The position numbers and the translations under genes were made by a program. This document shows positions 6,384 through 10,544 of a stretch of DNA of 10,544 nt, one piece after another; positions within the stretch are counted from its first letter, which is position 1, and each line of letters starts with the position of its first letter. The notes beneath the pieces are model-generated. The model was not told the origin of the DNA. It ran no database searches and worked only from the letters and a program-made list of their open reading frames with translations. The stretch comes from Candidatus Uhrbacteria bacterium. Lineage in GTDB: Bacteria; Patescibacteriota; Patescibacteriia; UBA9934. The DNA lies in assembly GCA_003518105.1 (NCBI GenBank), contig DOZH01000005.1:1-10544 (forward strand), read 5' to 3'.

Positions 6384-6413
6384 AAAATACGGCAGCTCAG
6401 GCTGCCGTATTTT
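6384..6413. terminator. Bidirectional terminator between convergent genes
   Basis: AAAATACGGCAGC (6384-6396) pairs perfectly with GCTGCCGTATTTT (6401-6413) over 13 bp around a TCAG loop. T runs close both sides. It starts 5 bases after the GH6 stop and ends 17 bases before the stop of the minus-strand gene, so it can serve both. Confidence 0.9.
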
Positions 6414-6429
6414 CTATCTCTATAATTAC

Positions 6430-7404
6430 TTAGTCCCCCGAACCATCAGAACTACCAGAGTCTCCCGAATTATCAGACGAACCACGATCAGTAGATTCAT
6501 TACCACTAACGGAGCTATCAACATTTTCAGTATCGCCTGAAACATCGGAATTAATAGACTCGTCAGTGCCATCAGCCACGTCACCGCTACCGGTTCCTGA
6601 AGTATTTTCGGCAACCTCATCGTCCGCACTTACCTCAGCATCTTCCACATCTTCTACCTCTAAAATATCCTCTACTTCAACTTCATCTTCCTGTTCAACA
6701 TGAACCGTTTCAAGTTCATCCTCGATCTGTGTTAGTACTGTAGTGGCCGTTGTATTATCCACCTGTGTCAAAGCAATTGTCACACCCATTCTCGACTCAA
6801 TATCATCAATATGAATAGCGTGTTCTTTTAAAACCAATTCCTGATCCACCGTTAGCGATGAATCTACCTCAATCGCCGTTCCATCATTTCTTACCCTAAA
6901 CAGCTTACTCAAGTTATCTTCAAGAATTGTACCTTCTGGCACCTCCTTACTAACTAAAGGCTCCCCCTTTATAAAGCTAGGCCAAAAAGCCTCGGACACA
7001 TCATCCACACGATCACTCCAGTCATTACCAAATAAAGCTATAGCCGTTGCTTCATCTGGAATCTCTCGCACAATCTCATTGTCTTCGACCACAAACACCG
7101 AAGGGTCACTTGGAATTTTTACCAAACTGGTTCCAGGCTGGTACATAACCCTACTTCCCAACGGCAGCAAACCTAAATCTGCACAAGAAATAGTTTTCAC
7201 TGCATCAAAATCAGGGTACCAGCTCTTGTAAATATGCTCATTTGGAAACACGTAACGTTTTCCGTCATTCGCCAGGAAATAAACCGAGCTAAAATCTGGG
7301 CACTTCACCAAGTCTCCCGCACTAGCGGCATAAACTGGATGCAGCGCATACAAAGCACTGGCAGCTAACGTAACAGCAAAGATGGAGGCAAATATTTTAC
7401 GCAT
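6430..7404 (-). CDS. Secreted acidic surface protein with CPR-type beta-rich repeats
   Basis: 324 residues. Residues 1-27 are a signal peptide (MRKIFA, hydrophobic core, YAAS). Residues about 30-150 hold two units like those of the GH6 protein (DLVKC..SSVYFLANDGKRYVFPNE, W..DF..V..IS; LVKIPSD..VFVVEDNEIVR, LFGNDWSDRVDDV), and a third, weaker unit follows at 150-205. Cys35 and Cys74 are the only cysteines and could form a disulfide. Residues about 226-324 are low complexity: first Glu/Asp/Val-rich, then Ser/Gly/Asp/Asn-rich, with no further fold, anchor or LPXTG motif. It is probably exported and surface-associated, possibly cation-binding through the acidic tail; the function is unknown. TATACT lies 8 bases before the ATG, so it likely has its own leaderless promoter despite following the zinc-ribbon gene by 21 bases. 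Confidence 0.78.
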   Translation of the reverse strand: MRKIFASIFAVTLAASALYALHPVYAASAGDLVKCPDFSSVYFLANDGKRYVFPNEHIYKSWYPDFDAVKTISCADLGLLPLGSRVMYQPGTSLVKIPSDPSVFVVEDNEIVREIPDEATAIALFGNDWSDRVDDVSEAFWPSFIKGEPLVSKEVPEGTILEDNLSKLFRVRNDGTAIEVDSSLTVDQELVLKEHAIHIDDIESRMGVTIALTQVDNTTATTVLTQIEDELETVHVEQEDEVEVEDILEVEDVEDAEVSADDEVAENTSGTGSGDVADGTDESINSDVSGDTENVDSSVSGNESTDRGSSDNSGDSGSSDGSGD

Positions 7405-7412
7405 ATAAACTC

Positions 7413-7418
7413 AGTATA
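7413..7418 (-). promoter_or_regulatory. -10 box of the acidic surface protein gene
   Basis: On the minus strand TATACT (5 of 6 matches) is followed by 8 bases and then ATG. It lies in the 21-base gap after the zinc-ribbon gene. No Shine-Dalgarno is present. The same 8-base spacing occurs at the response regulator gene. No clear -35 is seen. Confidence 0.45.
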
Positions 7419-7425
7419 CACTTTA

Positions 7426-7608
7426 CTAATCCGCAATACTATCCTCCCACTCCTTCGCCCACTCAAACCCCACACTCTGACATTCCTCACACTTCATCTC
7501 ATACCACGTCTGACCCTCCCTCATTTCCATCTTCCCCGTCATTACCTCCCTACCACCGCACACCGGGCATTCTGATGTTTTTTCTTTTATGATTTTTTCG
7601 TTGGTCAT
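7426..7608 (-). CDS. Small zinc-ribbon protein
   Basis: 60 residues, with CPVCGG at 14-19 and CEEC at 40-43, the four-cysteine pattern of a zinc ribbon; the hairpin between them is about 20 residues. There is nothing else in the protein apart from a Lys/Glu-rich N-terminus and an acidic C-terminus. Zinc ribbons of this size bind nucleic acid or protein partners; no specific role can be assigned. It starts 10 bases after the YdcF-like gene and is probably co-transcribed with it. The ATG is the first in frame. Confidence 0.72.
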   Translation of the reverse strand: MTNEKIIKEKTSECPVCGGREVMTGKMEMREGQTWYEMKCEECQSVGFEWAKEWEDSIAD

Positions 7609-7618
7609 AACCTAAAAA

Positions 7619-8293
7619 TTATTCCTCCGTCAATAAATGCTTCGTATACCCCAATTTCTTCAACTCCTCAAATGCCGTCCACACTTCAGTTGGTATGATT
7701 TGCTCTATCTGCCAACCCTTTTTACCGTAAACATCAATCCGTTGTAAATCTCCCATCATCAAATTAATCACATCATCTCGAATAATAGCGCCACCCACGT
7801 ACTCCTCGAACGATAATTTTGGCGAAGTGACTATCAATTCCTTATCCAGCCACAATTTTGCTCCAGTGGCATAGGCCCGCCTCTCCATATACGGCTTAGT
7901 GACCACAATAACCGTCTTCCATTCAGCCAGATCACGCTCAATTATTGGCCGACTTAATGAAAAATTCTCACTGGTATTCTTCGCAGTCTGTTCTAATGTT
8001 ATTTTATCAATCGGTACTCCAGCCTTAGCCATAACCCCAGCAAACTCGGCTGCCTCCGTCCCCGCCCAATCAGTTTTAAGCAAGTCATCAGTATGCGCCA
8101 CGCCACCCGACACTACTACAAGCGGAGCCAATCCCTGTAACCATAACCGCGCCGCATATTCAGCTACGCGCAAATCATGACTGCCAAGCACTAACATAAT
8201 GTCAGCCTTAAGCAACTCTTGATTTACATGATGATAATCCCAAATTATCTGAATCGCAGTTTCCTCAATCATATCCAATAAATTACATCTCAT
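7619..8293 (-). CDS. YdcF-like (DUF218 family) protein
   Basis: 224 residues from the chosen start. The DUF218 motifs are in order: ADIMLVLGSHD (30-40), VVVSGG (59-64), EQTAKNTSEN (101-110), VVTKPYMERRA (130-140) and GDLQRIDVYG (181-190). The line IIWDYHHVNQ followed by GSHD and ending KKLGYTKHL resembles the cytoplasmic YdcF subgroup rather than the membrane-anchored SanA/ElyC type, since no N-terminal membrane helix is present. E. coli YdcF binds S-adenosylmethionine in published structural work; the reaction is unknown. Frame is open upstream to 8323, but ATG 8293 overlaps the YecM-like stop by 11 bases, suggesting translational coupling. ATG 8272, 10 bases after that stop, is an alternative. 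Confidence 0.82.
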   Translation of the reverse strand: MRCNLLDMIEETAIQIIWDYHHVNQELLKADIMLVLGSHDLRVAEYAARLWLQGLAPLVVVSGGVAHTDDLLKTDWAGTEAAEFAGVMAKAGVPIDKITLEQTAKNTSENFSLSRPIIERDLAEWKTVIVVTKPYMERRAYATGAKLWLDKELIVTSPKLSFEEYVGGAIIRDDVINLMMGDLQRIDVYGKKGWQIEQIIPTEVWTAFEELKKLGYTKHLLTEE

Positions 8294-8783
8294 CTCTCTT
8301 AATCTTCGCCACCAACGCCTCATCCTCCAATCTTATCTTAAACCTTCCCTCAATAATCCCATCGTACGTCGTATGGTGCGGTCGCACAACTTTCTCAGAC
8401 CTCACCCCCTGCGCCATCATTCTCTGCGCTAAATCCTCCATCGTGCCCTCTAAAGGATAAATCTCCACATGATCAAACCCGCTTACCTGACTCCCATCCG
8501 GCTTCTGTGCCGCCAACTCCAAGTACCAAATGTCTCCCATACAGGTCGACACCGGTCGCAAAAACTTTATTACCGCAATCGGTCGCCCAGAAATTATCGA
8601 CTGATAAATAAACCTACTCTCCCCCTCAAACATCTTTCTCATTGCAGCAAACTCCTCATAATCACCACACTTATAACAAATATGGTCCGCCACCGCTGGC
8701 AGTTTATACTTACCAGCCCATTCATCAAAAATTTGCGCTAGCTTCTGCGCCTCTTCAAAAAAACTGTCTATGCCTAACTTCAT
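8283..8783 (-). CDS. YecM-like protein (VOC-fold, putative metal-binding)
   Basis: 166 residues, similar in length to E. coli YecM (~190). Recognisable matches to the family are VADHICYKC (31-39), ISGRPIAVIKFLRPV (64-78), WYLEL (86-90) and SGFDHVEIYP (101-110). His34, Glu89 and His105 fall where the vicinal oxygen chelate fold of YecM places its metal ligands. The enzymatic activity of the family is not established. It is the first gene of a minus-strand cluster and overlaps the YdcF-like gene. An in-frame TTG two codons upstream (8789) is possible, but the ATG at 8783 is preferred. A TTGACG (8806-8811, minus strand) is present upstream, but a well-spaced -10 is not clear. Confidence 0.75.
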   Translation of the reverse strand: MKLGIDSFFEEAQKLAQIFDEWAGKYKLPAVADHICYKCGDYEEFAAMRKMFEGESRFIYQSIISGRPIAVIKFLRPVSTCMGDIWYLELAAQKPDGSQVSGFDHVEIYPLEGTMEDLAQRMMAQGVRSEKVVRPHHTTYDGIIEGRFKIRLEDEALVAKIKRDEM

Positions 8784-8817
8784 ATTCAATATCTTATCAT
8801 AATCTCGTCAAGCGTTC

Positions 8818-8850
8818 CTTCATTGTCTCTTCATGGCACTTTGCTATAGT
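8818..8850 (+). promoter_or_regulatory. Promoter of the two-component operon with OmpR/PhoB-type direct repeats
   Basis: TATAGT (8845-8850) lies 8 bases before ATG 8859. TTGTCT (8823-8828) is a weak -35 at 16-base spacing. CTTCAT occurs at 8818-8823 and again at 8829-8834, exactly 11 bases apart, overlapping the -35 region. Response regulators of this family bind paired direct repeats one helical turn apart, so autoregulation is a reasonable inference. Confidence 0.5.
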
Positions 8851-8858
8851 ACTAGTAC

Positions 8859-9521
8859 ATGAAGCTACTAGTGGTAGAAGACGAGCCAAAACTCAATAAA
8901 GGCCTAGTTTTAGGCCTCCAAGCCCGCGGTTATGCGGTCGATTTTGCTTTTGACGGTGTTGAGGGCGAAAACATGGCCAAAGGCGGTGGCTACGATCTCA
9001 TCATTTTAGACGTCATGATGCCTAACCGCGACGGGTTCACCGTTTGCCAAAACCTGCGTACTGCCGGCAATCACGTCCCTATCCTCTTCTTAACCGCTAA
9101 AGACGCCATCGACGCCAAAGTGGAAGGCCTCAACCTCGGTGCCGACGATTATCTGGTTAAACCCTTCTCTTTCGAAGAACTCGTCGCCCGCATTCGCACC
9201 ATCCTCCGCCGCGCGCCGCAAGTCGTGAGTGACATCCTCACCCTCGGCGACCTCAAACTCGACACGCGCAGCCAAACCCTATCAGTCGACGACAAACCTA
9301 TCGAATTAACTCTCCGCGAATACGGTCTCCTCGAGTACTTCCTCCGCAACAAAGGAGCCGTCGTCACTCGCGAAGATATTCTTTCGCACGTTTGGGACCG
9401 TTTCTTTGACTCTTTCAGCAACGTCGTCGACGTCCACCTCAAAAACTTACGCAAAAAATTACCAAAAACTTATGCCAAACGCATCCAAACAGTCTGGGGA
9501 AAAGGCTACCGTCTCGTTTGA
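8859..9521 (+). CDS. OmpR/PhoB-family response regulator
   Basis: 220 residues in two domains. The receiver (1-118) has acidic pocket Glu7-Asp8, phospho-acceptor Asp51 in ILDVMMP, Thr79 in FLTAKD and Lys101 in LVKPFSF, so all the phosphorylation and switch residues are present. The C-terminal winged helix (about 125-220) has LTLREYGLLEYFLRNKGAVVTRE, then NVVDVHLKNLRKKL (recognition helix) and TVWGKGYRL, typical of OmpR-type regulators. It should bind DNA as a dimer when phosphorylated by the adjacent kinase. ATG 8859 fits the first beta strand (KLLVVEDE) and the upstream -10. The kinase gene overlaps its 3' end. Targets are not known beyond a probable site in its own promoter. Confidence 0.95.
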   Translation: MKLLVVEDEPKLNKGLVLGLQARGYAVDFAFDGVEGENMAKGGGYDLIILDVMMPNRDGFTVCQNLRTAGNHVPILFLTAKDAIDAKVEGLNLGADDYLVKPFSFEELVARIRTILRRAPQVVSDILTLGDLKLDTRSQTLSVDDKPIELTLREYGLLEYFLRNKGAVVTREDILSHVWDRFFDSFSNVVDVHLKNLRKKLPKTYAKRIQTVWGKGYRLV

Positions 9522-10509
9522 GGAACGCTTAGGCGCTACCCGTTTTTGGCTGACCATTCTCTACATTGTGGTCTTAGCCGCCATGCTCATCATCTCGAGT
9601 GCCGTCACTCGCACCATCTTCAACGAACAATTACAAAACCGTTTTCACGGCCTCCGTTTTGACCTTGCCCGCTCGGAGCTCGTGCCTGTCCCCACTGCCG
9701 CTGACGTTCGTTCCGACCTCATTCAAACTCTTGTCATCGTTAACGGTATTCTTCTCATCATCGCCGGTATCGCTAGCTACCTCGTGGCTGGTTCCACCAT
9801 TCGCCCTATTCGCGCCGCTTACAGCGCCCAAAAGAAATTCTTAAGCGACGCCAGTCACGAGCTGCGCACTCCTCTCGCCATTCTCAAAACTGATCTGGAA
9901 AACGAACGCCTCGTCGCCACCCAGCCAGCCGAACTCAGTCGCATTGACAGTCAACTCGAAGAAATTGAACGCATGCGCCGCTTGGTCGCAGATCTGCTCC
10001 TGCTCTCCAAACTCGACGAACACAACTCGCCACCTCGCCCGGCCAGCTCCATCAACCTGATTGAACTGGTCACGGCTGCCGTCGACCGCCTCAAATCCTT
10101 AGCCGAATCACACCACATTACCCTTCATCTCTCGCCCTCACCTCACCTGATAGAAATCACGGCCAATCGCGACCTTCTCGACGTGGCACTCAGCAATATC
10201 ATCAGCAACTCCATTATTTACAACAAAGAAGGGGGCTCGGTCGACGTTGCTATCGGCGTCGACAACAATGCTGCCATTATTACCATCATCGACACCGGCA
10301 TCGGCATCGCACCTACAGATCTCGAACATATCTTCGACCGTTTCTGGCGTGTTGAGCAAAGTCGCTCCCGCGCCACCGGTGGCTCTGGCCTCGGCCTCGC
10401 CATTGTGCAATCCGTCATGCAAGACTTAGGCGGCAGCGTCTCCATGGTCAGCACCCCAGGCCAGGGTACCACTGTCACTCTCAAACTTCCCCTAAGTACG
10501 AAGACATGA
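9472..10509 (+). CDS. Membrane sensor histidine kinase
   Basis: 345 residues from ATG 9472. Two membrane helices (about 26-46 and 83-106) flank a short extracytoplasmic loop of only ~36 residues, too small for a folded sensor domain. The phosphorylation site is His129 in SDASHELRTPLA. The ATP-binding domain has the N box (SNIISNSIIYN, 241-251), G1 (DTGIGI, 274-279), F box (FDRFWR, 288-293) and G2 (GGSGLGLAI, 303-311), so all catalytic boxes are intact. The start overlaps the regulator gene by 50 bases; there is no later ATG before the first membrane helix, and the frame is open upstream to ATG 9406. It pairs with the preceding regulator. The signal is likely sensed in or near the membrane. 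The stop is 15 bases before a dispersed repeat. Confidence 0.92.
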   Translation: MPNASKQSGEKATVSFEERLGATRFWLTILYIVVLAAMLIISSAVTRTIFNEQLQNRFHGLRFDLARSELVPVPTAADVRSDLIQTLVIVNGILLIIAGIASYLVAGSTIRPIRAAYSAQKKFLSDASHELRTPLAILKTDLENERLVATQPAELSRIDSQLEEIERMRRLVADLLLLSKLDEHNSPPRPASSINLIELVTAAVDRLKSLAESHHITLHLSPSPHLIEITANRDLLDVALSNIISNSIIYNKEGGSVDVAIGVDNNAAIITIIDTGIGIAPTDLEHIFDRFWRVEQSRSRATGGSGLGLAIVQSVMQDLGGSVSMVSTPGQGTTVTLKLPLSTKT

Positions 10510-10524
10510 TCCATTATCGAGCCT

Positions 10525-10544
10525 GAGCCTTGTAGGAGCGAGCG
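10525..10544. repeat. Left end of dispersed repeat, cut by window edge
   Basis: These 20 bases are identical to 1603-1622, the left end of the complete copy, and the preceding bases differ. This places a third copy directly after the histidine kinase gene. As at 1603, the repeat begins within 16 bases of a stop codon. Confidence 0.75.

Noticed and set aside
1..10544. UGA recoding (Gracilibacteria/Absconditabacteria-type code)
   Set aside because: The response regulator and the kinase end at TGA where the family proteins end, no gene needs an in-frame TGA, and tryptophan is encoded by TGG.

Overview
The window looks like a piece of a Patescibacteria (CPR) genome that reads with the standard bacterial code; TGA is a true stop in at least two genes. 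The reasons are short intergenic gaps, start codons sitting just behind -10 boxes with no clear Shine-Dalgarno, many small palindromic intergenic repeats, and two secreted proteins carrying a duplicated beta-rich surface domain (LVKGSS..VYYVD.NGK / W..DF..V..VS) that I associate from memory with CPR exported proteins. The class cannot be fixed from sequence alone. The + strand is richer in C than G under genes of both orientations, which suggests a replication-strand bias.

Layout. 1-169: right half of a dispersed repeat, a REP-like hairpin and a promoter. 170-1597 (+): Wzx-type flippase. 1603-1778: complete copy of the dispersed repeat, running directly into the promoter of an O-antigen ligase/polymerase-like gene (1789-3054, +), which itself carries a G/C-rich palindrome inside its reading frame. 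3055-3349: two tandem ~110-bp units whose 60-nt hairpins have matching geometry and compensatory base changes. 3350-3438: tRNA-Ser(CGA), followed by a terminator shared with a minus-strand gene for a coiled-coil plus cytidine-deaminase-like protein (3471-4286). Divergent from it, 4337-6379 (+) holds a peptidase S51 protein and a secreted glycoside hydrolase family 6 protein. A bidirectional terminator separates these from a convergent minus-strand block (8783 to 6430): YecM-like, YdcF-like, zinc-ribbon and acidic secreted surface protein. 8859-10509 (+): OmpR-type response regulator and its histidine kinase. At 10525 the left end of another copy of the dispersed repeat begins and is cut by the window edge.

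How the genes relate. The flippase and ligase/polymerase-like protein fit export and assembly of a surface polysaccharide, though no glycosyltransferase is present. The GH6 protein and the acidic secreted protein share the same N-terminal surface domain, so both probably act on the cell surface. The GH6 protein lacks the family's general-acid Asp (the RDC motif reads LGC), which makes it a candidate pseudo-cellulase or carbohydrate-binding protein. The two-component system has CTTCAT direct repeats 11 bp apart over its own promoter, as expected for OmpR/PhoB-type autoregulation.

The most notable signals are the GH6 active-site substitution, the covarying tandem hairpins before the tRNA, the dispersed repeat that appears to supply a promoter, and the unusual deaminase fusion.
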